DNA of 64,000 nt from Sipunculus nudus (Eukaryota; Annelida; Sipuncula; Golfingiida; Sipunculidae), in contig CM049311.1 of assembly GCA_026874595.1 (NCBI GenBank), positions 54,811,676 through 54,875,675 of the forward strand, read 5' to 3'. Shown in pieces: positions 35,703 to 47,310 of this stretch. A program made the translations under genes and the position numbers. Position 1 is the stretch's first letter. The number at the start of each line of letters is the position of its first letter. The notes beneath the pieces are model-generated. The model saw only the letters and a program-made list of their open reading frames with translations, ran no database searches and had not been told where the DNA came from.

Positions 35703-37829
35703 TTACATTGCTGTATGTATTAGGGGAAGGGCAACAGAAACATCATTACTAGTAGACTGGGGTAGCAATACATATTTTCTGGAAATTCTAGACACCGGTG
35801 CTACTTCTATGAATCCACAGAGTTTAGAAACTTTGAAAATTCCAAGTTTTGAAGAGTTGTCAGGGTAAGTGTAGAAATCTTGTTTAACGGTAAATCTCTC
35901 AAAAGCAACATATGTATTTGTATGATCGCTCAGTATGTTGCGAATCACCACAATCAATTCATCAATCTGGACACAGTTATCACCTCTTTTTACTGTCAGA
36001 CTAAATGAAGGAAGCTGCAACTCTTTAAACTGCCTGCTGAAGGTGAATTGTTGAGGAACTGGACCAGTATTATGCTGCATCTTGAGGACACCTTGCTCTG
36101 GAATCTGGTTATTTGGAGTCTTCTTTTTAAGGGATCCCTCTGAAATCCGCCGAATTACTTGCGACAGTGGCAGCTGTGGCTTTCGTATAATCCTTTTCAA
36201 GGACCCCAAGAAATTTTCAAATGGAAAACCAGAAACAGAGTCAAGGCAACCAAATTTGGAGGCATCATCCGACAAATGGATCAAACAATGGACATTGTAT
36301 ACTACCTCATGTTCACCATACAATTCACCATAATGCTGGACAAAGATTTTCAGCAATTCCCCAGCATAACCAATAGTTTGTGCATTAGCACCAGGGCTGA
36401 GTAATAATACCATCCCAACATGAAAAAGCAGAAAGTTACTGTAATATTCTCTTGAAAGTTTCTTTCGTAAAACCACGGGGCCTGTATATAACAAAAATTG
36501 ACGGAACTCTGTAGCTTTCCATCTATCCATTTCGATTAAACTCCTAGGCTTCCTTCCAAATTCCTTTGGCACAGAAAAACGACACTCCAACAATTCTTCA
36601 GATATCAGGTCTTTAAGAGCCCCACTAATTCTGGAACTATGTGTACCCTTCGTCCAAAACTTCAAAAGTTTTCGCATGACACCTAGGCAACAAAGATGCA
36701 TATAGTCAAGAGGAAACTGAGTAATCATATCAATGGTAAGTTCCATAACAGGACTGTCACCTATATGATGTTCTTCTTGTGTTTTCCTTCTGAAGGTTTC
36801 ATTTGTTCTTTTAGCTGCGCTGGTATCAGGAAAAGTCATTTTACCTTGATGAACACCCTCTTGTACACATTTATCACACCCATAGTAACCACTGTGAGAC
36901 TTGACTTGTTTTACGAAGGCCCTAGCAGGGGCATCGCATATGACTGCTGTTATGTTTACTTTATACAACTGGTCTCTGAATCTCAGCCCAGACTCTTCCA
37001 ATTTCTTAACCTCCAAAACAAATTCACTGAGATACTCGCTAACACTGGATGGTTTTGATGTGCCGGAATAGAGACCAATTATGAATGGGTCTTTCGCTGA
37101 GTTCATGTCGATCATGCCTAAAATTGGCCAGAATTGTGCATTTGAGCTTTTAAATAAAGGTAGCCCATCAATATTAATTTGAATATCCAAAGTCCTCTGT
37201 CCATGAAATTTTTCAAAGTCATCCTCCAGTTTGCCAATAAGTCCAGTAGCTAAGCCGAAGTGGTAATAAATTCCACCAGCAACAGCGTTAACATTGTAAA
37301 CACTTTTCGTTTTCAAAATAGTTCTGGGGTCTTTAGGAAGCTCTGGGTGGTGCTTAGACAGGATTGACAACAAAGATGACAGAGCTGCCTGAGAAATGTT
37401 ATTGCTTACAGCCCATTCTCTCAACTTGTCATTTAGAGTATTATCAGGATTAGTATCGGAATTTGAACCTGGATCCCTGTCGGAGTCAGAAGAAAGCCTG
37501 TGGTTATAAATTACATCCTCATCATCTTGTAAAGGTTCCGCACCTGAACCAGGGAACTGGGAAACAGAACGCCCATTTCTCAGATACCCACGAGAAAGAC
37601 GTTCAATACTTCTATCAGGTGGAGAATTATCCGGCGATGTGTCAACTGAGTCATGATTATTAGGACTTGGTTCAATCTGATCTTGTATGACTACATTTGA
37701 AGGAGAATTGGACAAAGTGTCAACATCACATTCATGTCCAATATGTTGCTTAGCATGTGAAATTTCTGCTTTAATCCTCCTTTTCAAAGCCCATCTTGAT
37801 CCACCCCTTACAATTTTGTGGTAACTCAT
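35703..37829 (-). CDS. Transposase-domain protein of the 16.4-kb element (708 aa)
   Basis: One uninterrupted exon of 708 codons. Residues 1-40 are basic (WALKRRIKAE), residues ~40-150 acidic, Ser/Asp-rich and probably disordered. From ~155 a helical region leads into LPKDPRTILKT and GGIYYHFGL. The catalytic core follows: INIDGLPLFKSS (Asp 221), VICDAPARAF (Asp 299), a zinc-knuckle-like GYYGCDKC (Cys 318 and 321), FPLDYMHLCCLGVMRKLL, and FPFENFLGSLKR (Glu 538). I propose Asp 221, Asp 299 and Glu 538 as the RNase H-fold DDE set by position and conservation; this is inference. The family is the CACTA-like transposase group of animals, often auto-named 'transposase domain-containing protein'. The start is the first ATG of the frame and gives MSYHKIVRGG. 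No stop or frameshift is seen, unlike the ISL2EU genes nearby. Confidence 0.8.
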   Translation of the reverse strand: MSYHKIVRGGSRWALKRRIKAEISHAKQHIGHECDVDTLSNSPSNVVIQDQIEPSPNNHDSVDTSPDNSPPDRSIERLSRGYLRNGRSVSQFPGSGAEPLQDDEDVIYNHRLSSDSDRDPGSNSDTNPDNTLNDKLREWAVSNNISQAALSSLLSILSKHHPELPKDPRTILKTKSVYNVNAVAGGIYYHFGLATGLIGKLEDDFEKFHGQRTLDIQINIDGLPLFKSSNAQFWPILGMIDMNSAKDPFIIGLYSGTSKPSSVSEYLSEFVLEVKKLEESGLRFRDQLYKVNITAVICDAPARAFVKQVKSHSGYYGCDKCVQEGVHQGKMTFPDTSAAKRTNETFRRKTQEEHHIGDSPVMELTIDMITQFPLDYMHLCCLGVMRKLLKFWTKGTHSSRISGALKDLISEELLECRFSVPKEFGRKPRSLIEMDRWKATEFRQFLLYTGPVVLRKKLSREYYSNFLLFHVGMVLLLSPGANAQTIGYAGELLKIFVQHYGELYGEHEVVYNVHCLIHLSDDASKFGCLDSVSGFPFENFLGSLKRIIRKPQLPLSQVIRRISEGSLKKKTPNNQIPEQGVLKMQHNTGPVPQQFTFSRQFKELQLPSFSLTVKRGDNCVQIDELIVVIRNILSDHTNTYVAFERFTVKQDFYTYPDNSSKLGIFKVSKLCGFIEVAPVSRISRKYVLLPQSTSNDVSVALPLIHTAM

Positions 37830-40487
37830 AGTTTTTTTTTGTGTCTCTTTTTATAAGTCAATATATAAACTGAAAAGAAAAAGTTTTTGGAAATGTATAA
37901 GGAGCTAAAGACTAATATAAATGTAATCTATAATCTGTAACTGAATGAAGTGGCCCAATACAATTAGGCAAGAATGACAGTTATAGGTTAACGAGAATCT
38001 ACTAATTTATTGCATAACGATGTCAAAACCTATAAAAGCTGGCCTGATGTTATATCAAGGCTGGTGCTATGATATCACACATGCATTCATGCACAGTGGC
38101 TGTAATCCTGTTTTTACTATTCATTCGATCATTGCTGATATTACTTGTAATATTTGTGCACACGAAACTTTACCTGGCCCTTGGTCAAATTACCTTCTTG
38201 CTTAGCTGTAGTTATATTCAATTGCACTGTCGTTGACGATGAGCGGTGACTATATTTTTATCTGCAAAGAAAATTCCAAACTGTTGATATTCATGATTTT
38301 TTGTATTCACACTGATGAACTGATGAATATATTCCAGAGAAACAACAAAATCTGGGCAAAATACTGCCTGTAATTTAAAACTGAGGAGGTTACGAATCTG
38401 TCCGTATTGAAAAATTGGAAAGGCGTAAAAAAATAGATTTAACTAAACTGTACCAAAACTAGTTAAATTTCTTGGCACCGCAGGTGCCAAAGTATCCCCA
38501 GACAATTACCCCCCCCCCCCCCAGCCCTTGATAAGATGCATCTTACCTGTAAGTTTGGTGACTGTACCAACAATTTTTTTTTTAGTTATTGCCGTAATTT
38601 CATTTTAGCATAATCGCTGCTGTGACCTTAAAAAAATGCATCAAGGTCATCCATGTTCAAACTTGACCTAGCTGTTGATAAGATGCATCAAACCTGTGGG
38701 TTTGGTGACTGTACCTCACATTTTTACAAAGTTATTGCGTTAACATCATTTTTAACAAGAAAACGACACAAGGTGGCGCCACCTGTCTTCTGCAAAAGAC
38801 CGAGCTATCCAAAATTTAATGTCAATTTGATTTTTGGATCATTCCATGAATCCCTTACTGAGATATTAAAGATTTTGTATGAATATCACCAAATATGAGA
38901 ATATTAAAAGGTTAAAGTCACTCTCATAGGAAAGATCATGACTCCAATTTAAATAAACATCATCTCATAACCCATATAGATCTATGTATATGCATAATAT
39001 AAAAGAAATCTGTCCATTAGTTTTTTTACTTATAATTCTCAGAGTACTGACAAGTGGCAATTTTTGGGGTATTAAAAGGCACAAAAACAAGTAAAGAATG
39101 ATAGGTGGCGCCACCAGTTTTTGGAACATGACAACCCTATCCATGATTTTAATAAATTTTTGTCACAACTTCAAAACATTTTCATAAAATTGGTAAAGCC
39201 TTTATTCGTCATCATAGTGCAATTCACCCTTATACATCAATATCCATATCAAATTAGTGATTACATCAATATAAAACTTAATCTTGCACCACGAGAAGAA
39301 CACAGATGATGCCACCGCAGGCATCAGGTGGCGCCATAGAGAATTAATTAAAACGTTTCTCGTGTGACCCCTTTTTTACCCGAAGCAACCTTTTTTTAAG
39401 GGGTTTTAAACGTAATTTTGCGGCCTGGACCCCCCTTTTCCAGACGTGATGATCTTTTTTTAGGATTTTCATTAGTCCTCCTGGGTTGGACCCCCCCCCC
39501 CCCCGCCTTTTCCTAAATCCTGGATCCGCCTCTGATATAAAGGATATCATAGCTGAACTGTCATAATAAATATCTTATCCGAAATGTTTTACAATAAAGA
39601 TTAAATTTTATTAGATATTTTTACATTATTAATTATTTAAGGGCATAAGAATTGAAGACCCAATATATATAAAAGAATTTTAAAGAAAAGAATATGGAAT
39701 TCTCTTTTGTGTCCACTGATATTCAAGCTAATGCACTATTTAGTCTGAAGAACTCGGATAAATAAATGGCATCGATATATTTACTAGTATTCTGTGAAAA
39801 GGGGCCCCTTTAACTAAGTGTCAGTCTGGTGAACTGACAGATTACGGTTCGCTATAAACACCTTTTATCGCTCACGTAACGATCTCTTCTGTTGAAAACA
39901 TCCAAATATTGGTGGTAATCTCAGGCGATCGAATAATGTTACAGTATCTTGAACGTGGTCTTAAACAATTAATATGTGTAGGATGTCTTATCAATTCGTA
40001 AACAATTGCAAATTTTTAATTTGAGTGTGTATATGCAATAATTAGTCAGCCCACATGGGCTTTAATATTTACATCCCCCCCCCCCCCCCGCCCCCGAAAT
40101 ACGGCTATAAAGGAATTGAAGAGACTTGTATATCAAGTTAAATACTAGTCTATCGTAAGCGGTAGTGAATATTTGTATTTTGCATAATGTATAATCAAAA
40201 GACGAACGCATATGCGGATAATGACGTGTTCGCGTGCTCATATATGTCCACCAATCTTCGTTAAATGCGAGTCGAATGAGAGAAAAAGTGCGCGATAAAG
40301 GAGACACCGGCAGACCTAAGTATATTTTCTCTTCAAATTTGTTGAATATATCAGTTTAATAGTTAACTGAAGATATTCTTTCAGGTTATTAATTAACCCC
40401 TTGCTTTTAGTTCCAAAGGTATTTGTCCATAGGGAATTATTGCTGTTCAAAAGAAATTGAAGTCTTGTGGATAAAATGATACCGGAT
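37830..40487. other. Non-coding right half of the large element, first part
   Basis: No gene is recognised. About 38,460-39,335 is an old interspersed repeat. It opens with the small palindrome GGCACCGCAGGTGCC, contains two diverged ~70-bp direct copies of GATAAGATGCATC...TTTGGTGACTGTACC (38,528 and 38,675), carries several GGTGGCGCCACC palindromes (38,772, 39,104), and ends near GATGCCACCGCAGGCATC. C-tracts lie at 38,507-38,522 and 40,075-40,090. Confidence 0.5.
39345..39537. repeat. MITE-like fragment ending TCCTGGATCCGCCTCTG
   Basis: The end TTTTCCTAAATCCTGGATCC matches the end of the repeat at 52,278-52,517 (TTTTCCAAAATCCTGGATTC). Both have C-tracts and CCCCTTTTT blocks. Only one terminus can be identified here. 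Confidence 0.55.
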
Positions 40488-41132
40488 ACCGTCCGGGGCA
40501 ACAAAACTAGCCCTGAAATTGTCCACCTGCTCCAGGACTGAAGTCAAGGAAAAATGACCCTTTGAAGTTTGATCACCTACAGTCTGCCACCTGGAAAGAC
40601 TGCATGATTGTCGGTGTGACTTAATTCATCAGCCGTGTATTGAGATTAGGAATTGTTACGCACTGCGCTGAACACTGTATGCAGTTAGCTCCTCGCAGAT
40701 GCACGGTTGTGATCAATGGTAGGGCCACCGTAACGGTTACTTTTCGTGTGGTAGTCTTAATTGTTGTAATCATACCGAGTCATAATATGAGAAATACATA
40801 ATTGTTTCAGCATTACACACAAAATTTAACGCAACATCCTCATGGTAAAAAATGCGACCATATATATGCCCTTGTGACGACGATACTTATTTTGATAAAG
40901 AGAGAGAGAGAGAGAGAGAGAGAGCCCGAAATAGAGGGAAAGATAAAAATACTGTATATTTTCCCATATAAATTTATATTATAATATACTTATATAGTGC
41001 AATTAATGTATAATTATTTAAAATTAATACATATATGTATAATATATTATATTTATAGAGAGTATAATATAATATGAAATAAATACATTATATACCGGTC
41101 TGATCTGTTCATATTTTGTTGCCCCAGACGGT
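40488..41132. mobile_element. Candidate 645-bp TIR element
   Basis: ACCGTCCGGGGCAACAAAA at 40488-40506 faces its inverse with one mismatch at 41114-41132. Around the right end the word CCGGACGGT or a variant recurs four times (41,124-41,245). An (AG)n tract lies at 40,897-40,925. No coding capacity. The target duplication is unclear. Confidence 0.5.
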
Positions 41133-42559
41133 GTTTAAGGAGGCCTTAATGCATTTAAGTAATACTTTTAAGCTAGTTCTGGTATCCCGGACGGAGTCTT
41201 CGAACCCAAGACGGCACAGTTGGGTCCCGGACGGTATTTTGGTAGGCCGAGACGGTTTAAGTCACACAATATGTGTGTGTGTGTGTGTGTGATATGCCCC
41301 ACCCCGTCGTTATACAGGTAACAATGTATACATACATTTGTACAATTAATACTGAATTCATAAAGGTTGACTACACCTCTGGTATCAACATGAATATTGC
41401 TTATATCAGGGGTAACGATAGAGCATTCCTAATAATATGTTAAATATATACAATTCATTAAAGAATTAAAAATGAAAAATAATCATAATCTGTTTGACAG
41501 TAATTTTTAACAGACGCCTCATATAGACGGGCAAAATGTCATCGTTATATATAGCTCATGCAGAACAATGATTTTCAATACGCTTTATGAAGATCAATTC
41601 TGCTCAATTTCCAATAAGCTTTATGAAGATCAATTCTGCTCAATTTTGGAAAACTGAAGTTATTCAAGATCAACATGCACAAGAAATATGTTAAAAAATG
41701 TTCTTTATTTTCAAATAATTGCCTTTGTGGAAATAGCAATTCACACAATGTTCTTTTTGCATTCTTTTTCAATCAAAATGCAAAATGTCTACACCAAATC
41801 TAAAAGGTAATGCTTTTGTGGACTGTAAAGTAGAATACTGTTATAGGATTCATCTAAAACTATACAGCAACTCTTAACAATACGTCCTAAATATTTATTT
41901 TAAAATTGTATTTCATACGCAGTGGCTGCAACTGGCATCTACAGTAGAAGGATCGACCATATGCTTACAAAATCGTCATTTTGCCTTTGGTGACTAACAT
42001 GTAATTAAAAATATAGCCACTATGTGAAACTACAAGCCCTTAAGGTCATTATTTTATGTTTCTTATTTCTGATTCTTCTTTAGTGAAATCGATTTAGCTG
42101 GATTCTGATCACACCTTTTCTGAAAAATCCGACAGATCTTAATCCAGCGAGCCTTAAAATAGCAAAAAATGCTTGACGGAATGAGGCCGAAATTGTAGAT
42201 TTGGTTATAAAACTAAGAAAGGTGGCAATCATTTTACTTAAATTAAGTACTTAATATTCGGCAGGCTACGGGAGGAACAACACGCTCCGCCCTAATCGAA
42301 CGTTGACCGAATAGGCAGGGGCCATGAAACCAACATGGCTACCGTACCCTGCCCATTAAAGGCTAAGCTACTAATTAGGTCAACCTTCACAAATCTACAA
42401 CTAAAATGACCTCAGACTGTATTATTTGTTTCATATCACATAATCATGCAGTCTGTAAAATAACAAAAATAAATTAATGATAGTCTTACCTGTGATATTC
42501 GGCTGTAGTCGTTTGGTAAAGGTTGCACTCTGTCTTGATGTAACTATTATAACACGTAT
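41133..42559. other. Non-coding spacer in the large element
   Basis: It contains a (GT)n tract at 41,273-41,291 and a 35-bp tandem duplication at 41,586-41,640 (TGAAGATCAATTCTGCTCAA, twice). No gene is seen. Confidence 0.55.
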
Positions 42560-42795
42560 GTTTACCAAACAAAGAGGTCACGCAGCACTGCCCAGTACCA
42601 GTACAGCAACACCAATGCTTTTGAATTGGCCGCGCACAGCTATCACGGTCTCGCGTGAACGTGACGTCATGGCTGGCGCATATTAAAGTTCCCGCCTCGG
42701 ACAGTTGAAGAGCATGCCAGATGTGACCGCGAATTTTATACCTTTGCCGGCTGAATGTACAATATACACGTACGCAAAACCGTACGTGTATGACA
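42560..42795. promoter_or_regulatory. Candidate promoter region: CRE palindrome, CCAAT boxes and hairpin
   Basis: A GC-richer patch in AT-rich DNA. It contains the full cAMP-response palindrome TGACGTCA at 42662-42669, CCAAT/ATTGG words at about 42,612 and 42,625, and a TATTAAAG close by. An 11-bp perfect inverted repeat, ATACACGTACG (42764-42774) and its inverse (42781-42791), flanks a 6-nt loop. It could drive the - strand transposase gene from an upstream untranslated exon, 4.8 kb away. That link is inference. Confidence 0.35.
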
Positions 42796-43368
42796 TGTAA
42801 TAACAAGTACTGAACCTCTTTCTTGTTTATATCCTGAATTTAAATGATAATTCAGAGGAGGCATCAATACAGAGGGGTTATAAGTGTCCAAATATCACTG
42901 GTTACGAAATTACATCGGAAAGAATAAATTTGTTTTAATATAAAATATAAACAGTTTACTCTTTAAACTTCAGAGTTTAGGTTGCCAGGTTTATTTATAA
43001 TAAAAAACACCCTTCTGTAATACTAACTATTCAATTTTTTAATATATATTCAGTAATTCTTTTTTACTTACTTATTTAAGATTAATTTGGAGTTTCATAT
43101 GAATCATATTTATACAGATAAATAAAACTCATTTTATTTTAATTATATATATTTTAAATATGTATTTTGGCAAAAAAACATATTTATTAAACGTTTCATA
43201 TTTAAACATATCTATATATGGCTAGGTTATTTTATATTTATATAATGCCCCTGCATGTTCAATACTGAAACAAATCGTATATTTTTATTATTAATAAAAT
43301 CATTTAATGTGATGCATATATGATAATACATGATTCAGATTATTTTTCATATGGACATTCTCCGCATA

Positions 43369-43412
<44 letters not shown>

Positions 43413-43532
43413 GTGTGTGTGTTAATATGCGTGTTCTTCTATTCATATTTAACCATTTAAAGTTTATCTAATGTTCAAAACACAGTGAAGGCTGCATGCA
43501 TGCTTGCAAAATGAACCTTGCTGATTAATAAA
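42796..43532. other. AT-rich spacer with (TA)n-(GT)n tract
   Basis: Very AT-rich. A compound microsatellite lies at about 43,371-43,423. No gene is seen. Confidence 0.6.
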
Positions 43533-43901
43533 GCTGTGTTTCCATGTATCCGCAAATCTCGTACGTCTCGTACGCAAAATATCGCAACCCTCTTTTTAAG
43601 ATGAACTGTTTCCATGCATACATTTTAACGTGCTCCGCATGCGAATCCGCCAAAACAGACCGCATCGATGGGAAAAATGCCTACATTTCCCTACAGTGCC
43701 CCGGCGCTAGGTGAGACGAGACATATTGACCTTCTTCCTGGCTGTCGTCCTTGCAGTTTCAAAAGAGGCACGCGATAGCAAGGGTATTCGAAAAAAAAAA
43801 ACGTATAAGTACTTATGGAAACATTTTTTGCGGCCTGTGCACTATGGAACGTACGTACGTCTTTTGCGGATCCGATTTTTGCGGATACATGGAAACACAG
43901 C
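43533..43901. mobile_element. 369-bp MITE with perfect long TIRs
   Basis: GCTGTGTTTCCATGTATCCG and four more bases at 43533-43556 are exactly inverted at 43878-43901. A second internal copy of the GTTTCCATG word lies near 43,608. TACGTACG/CGTACG words are frequent inside. There is no coding domain. It is nested in the 16.4-kb element. Confidence 0.8.
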
Positions 43902-44553
43902 AGTTTTACTTTTCGGTTTGATTAAATACACCGCTTAGCACATTCGGTTAATGGTGATTTGATTTTTTCTGCAATTGTGGATTCTTTGCAATCACGAAGA
44001 ATATTATTGTAGTGAAGGCAATACACTGTATAACAGTGAATAATGAATATTTGACAGATCCTGTATGAGTTATACGAGTCTCCTATAGGTCTTAAATAAT
44101 GTCATAGAATCAAATCTTACAAATACATTTGTACGATGCATGATTGAATATATTATAAAGTGATTCTTGTGTTCTTAGTAATTAAAGGCCTATATCAATC
44201 TTGTGGGACAGACACTTGCATGGGCAATCTTGTTTATTATATAGGCTTTTTATATGAAAAGTAGATTTTTTATATTGCATGTTATATTGATTTTATTTAA
44301 AGAAGCGTGCTAAATGAAGTTTCACAAATGGTGTGGGGTGTGTAGGAAATAAGCGAGGCTTTTTATGTCTTGCATGAATAAATCTATATAAATGCATAAG
44401 AGAATTCCCCGTTCTTCCATTTTGAGATATATAGTTTGAGCTAGGGTGCTGATATTTTTTTAAAGAAATAATACATCTTTGAGTGAATATTCAGGGGACC
44501 AATATTCAGTTGAATAAGATGACACCCTTTTCATACATGGTATGATTAATGCT
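43902..44553. other. Non-coding spacer
   Basis: AT-rich, no gene seen. The word AATAATACATCTTTGAGTGA at about 44,467 recurs, diverged, near 45,300, and the ATGGATAGAACTGGGGTTT word near 44,922 recurs near 45,443. This suggests an old ~520-830 bp local duplication. Confidence 0.45.
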
Positions 44554-44675
44554 GCGTTTACCGGGGACCCGCGCGGTATGTGGCAAGAAGCACTCGGTAA
44601 AATGGAATTCTCATGAATAGGAGAATTGGATCCGCATATACCGCGCGCGGTAAAGCACCCAATGGCTATGGTTAC

Positions 44676-44706
<31 letters not shown>

Positions 44707-44867
44707 TTATGTAATCTACGGATGCAGTGCGATTATGCGGGTTTTTACATCATCGGGCCTATATCTCAGTGTTTATCGCCCGCCCGATAAATGCTCCACG
44801 CAATCTATACCGCATTACGCATATACCGCGTTCTGCTGCCGTAATCCCAATACCGACCGGTAAACGC
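44554..44867. mobile_element. Candidate 314-bp MITE
   Basis: GCGTTTACCG at 44554-44563 is inverted at 44858-44867. CGCGGTAT/ATACCGCG words recur in both orientations between them. A (TA)n tract sits in the centre at 44,677-44,701. Confidence 0.5.
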
Positions 44868-46009
44868 CTCTTTTTACATATCGCACCTAAACATGGAATA
44901 TGTATCTATGAGTTGCATGAATATGGATAGAACTGGGGTTTAATGTGTGACAATTTTCCTGATTTGATGTGCTATTTATTACCATATAGTAGAAAGATAT
45001 ATTATCCGGTTTGGTGTACGAAAATAAAATATTTTATGATGACTGGTCAAAACAGACTTTGTTCACAAGTGAAACATTCTGTACAACAACAAAAATCCCT
45101 TTTCCTCCGTTTTGCGGTCTCGTAGACACGTATTTAAGTTTGGGAGTTTAAATGTTGGGTAATGATATATCACTCTAAGTACATTCTGGGTACCAAATTG
45201 TAATGATTTTATACCTTGGGTAAAAGATAAATTTGGGGAAATTCTTCTTTTTTTTTTTTTTAAGTCCATAAAATGTCCTAGGAGGCTAATTTTTTAGAAA
45301 TAATGCATCTTTGAGTGATTATACATATGATACTGTACAAAAAATGACGTGAGTAAAATAAAAAAAACTTAATTTTCATAATTTAATTGACATGTTTTGT
45401 ACATGTGGCACCTAACAAAAGAATATATATCAGTTTCATAATATGGGTAGAACTGGGGTTTTAAAAATAACAATTATTTTATATTTGATGTATTTGATTT
45501 GCCTGGTATGCACTTTATAATGCCATCATGTAAAAGGACTTCAGTTGACCAACTGACGTAATTAGGTCACCTGGTGCAGAGAGTAATCACATTCACGACC
45601 AGCATTTTATCTTATAAGCTGAAGGCTTTTTTTGTTGTTGTTTGCGCGAACTTGGGATCTAAGAAACTGTCTTAGTGAAATTGCATAAGTTATCTTTAAG
45701 TGTGACCTGTTGTCTCATAAATATATGTGTGTGTTGTTAGATAGTTAAATCCTTTTAATCTAAATAAAGTTTGTTTGAAAATGCTCATTACATACACAAT
45801 TGAATCATGTAGGTACAGGGTAAAAAAGGAGAACAAAAATATGGACTTTCCAGAAATATGCATGCTTGAAATCTAAAACTCTATTTTAACAATGTTTGAT
45901 GAGCTTGATGAACTCATTCTATAAAGAAAAGACAGTTTGACCACTTTCACATGGATAATGGGACATAAAGATAGAACACACGTGTACATATAGAAGTGTA
46001 CATAACACT
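44868..46009. other. Non-coding spacer before the right subterminal zone
   Basis: AT-rich, no gene seen. It contains the second copies of the diverged local duplication noted at 43,902-44,553. Confidence 0.5.
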
Positions 46010-46335
46010 CATGGGACCAGCGTAGGGCCGATGTGGGCTGAAACGGTGGGCCCTGCGTGCCTTTGCCCATACCGGCCCGGCATGGGCTGCCCCTTCTGAT
46101 GCCCCGTTGACTTTATATAAGGCACTCATTTGATCTTTTCCTTCATAAAAGTCACTCTTGAGATATGGCATTGCCTAGGGGACCATCATGTGTACCTTAA
46201 AGGACAAGTATTAGTGGCAGGATGGGCAGATGAGAAAGGGGCCAGCGTGGGCCCGATGTGGGCGTACCCATGCCCACATATGCCCACATCTGCCCACCTT
46301 TTACCCATATGGGGCCGATGTGTACATGTTGTCTG

Positions 46336-46337
<2 letters not shown>
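46010..46337 (-). repeat. Right TIR and subterminal repeat zone of the 16.4-kb element
   Basis: GGGCCGATGTGGGC, GCCCACAT and GGGCCC words recur between 46,020 and 46,320, mirroring the left zone. The last 26 bp (46312-46337) form the TIR. A ~110-bp AT-rich break at about 46,105-46,225 separates two clusters. Confidence 0.75.

Positions 46338-46366
<29 letters not shown>
46338..46366. repeat. (TA)n remnant, right side of the 16.4-kb insertion
   Basis: It continues the (TA)n tract at 29,949-29,961. Together they correspond to 25,115-25,162 in copy 1. Confidence 0.85.
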
Positions 46367-46369
<3 letters not shown>

Positions 46370-46587
46370 TGATTATTTCTAACATGTTTTAAAGTTATGG
46401 TTAAAATAAAAATGGTTGAGGTTTTCTTGTTGTTCCACAGGATGTTTGTGTTTGCTTCATGTCATATGGAAGAGTTTTAAAAAGTCTCTCTTTGGATTGG
46501 CCATGGTAAAAAAGGTAAACCCACCACAGCTCCAGTGTTCAGATCCTTGTATTCATCATAAGGAGGCAGGTTCATCTTGAATGTGGG

Positions 46588-47152
46588 TTAACTGTCGTCC
46601 AGTTGGCCACCGAAGTTCTTGTTCCTGTCATAGGACAGCAATCTGTTGAGAAAATTCACTCGTCTTGCAAAGTATAAAGTAATTGAAAATTGACATGATG
46701 AATTATATAAATAAAATCTCATCTGATAACCCGTCTATTAATTTTTAACATGAATATTCCTTTAACTGTCACCATGACATGAGATGGCGAGAAGACCGGA
46801 GTTCACTAACCTCTGCATTGTCGGTAACAACGGACTTGGGATGGACTTAAAACTGTCACTTGTGAGCGAATCTGAACCATCTACATCATGGATATTATGA
46901 TGCCATTTATAGAAAGTATAATAATTAATTTACAAACTCAAAAGAGGTTATTTCTTTCAAGAAATGGGGGGAGCCTCTCTCATTGTTCAACTGTTCACAT
47001 CAACATTGTTGCCGCTTGGCGATCGAAACACCTATTATCGCTCATATTTACCTTTCAATGCAGTCAGCTTTCCGCCCTGAAACTTCAGCTTCTCTGCGCT
47101 TCAATTCCTTCCTGATCATGTCAAGGGTCCAGTCTTCATACTTGGCCTCCAT
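46588..47152 (-). pseudogene. SAP exon part of nuclease gene, copy 2
   Basis: The duplicate of the SAP exon (47152-47052, same ATG and GTAAAT donor) and of the next exon (from 46642) with the same in-frame TAA at 46590-46588. The rest of this gene copy (SWIM and YqaJ parts) lies beyond the 16.4-kb insertion at 26,105-27,387. The shared TAA shows that the gene was dead before it was duplicated. Confidence 0.75.
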
Positions 47153-47294
47153 TTCTTTGGTAAGGAAATCTCAAAAACTATTAATCGCGAGGAAATATGA
47201 ACGATCTCAGCTGCTGACAAAACTGACTTCCTGTAACAGCACGTGAACCAGCACTGGGACCCTTGTTACACAAGCGCCATCTGGCGTCAACATC

Positions 47295-47310
47295 TGCACG
47301 GACCCTCATT
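47295..47310 (-). repeat. Right TIR tip of ISL2EU element, copy 2
   Basis: TGCACGGACCCTCATT, identical to 26091-26106, followed by the same ~100-bp GGGGTCCG-rich flank up to the end of the duplication at 47,410. Confidence 0.8.

Larger units (their letters stand above)
29962..46337. mobile_element. 16.4-kb TIR transposon, CMC (CACTA/Mirage)-like, with two intact genes
   Basis: The left end begins CCCAGACGGCATGCATACAT and the right end, inverted, CCCAGACAACATGTACACAT. The 26-bp termini match at 22 positions and both close with CGGCCC. The element interrupts a (TA)n tract of the duplicated block, with TA on both sides. Several hundred bases inside each end are crowded with GTGGGC/GCCCACAT-like repeats. 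Two genes lie on the - strand: a 708-aa transposase-domain protein (35,703-37,829) and a six-exon DUF4806-type protein (31,067-35,235). Both are open, so the element may be active or only recently silenced. The right 8 kb holds no recognised gene but several small nested TIR elements. Assignment to the CMC group rests on the protein motifs and TA target; Mirage- or EnSpm-like are both possible. Confidence 0.8.
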
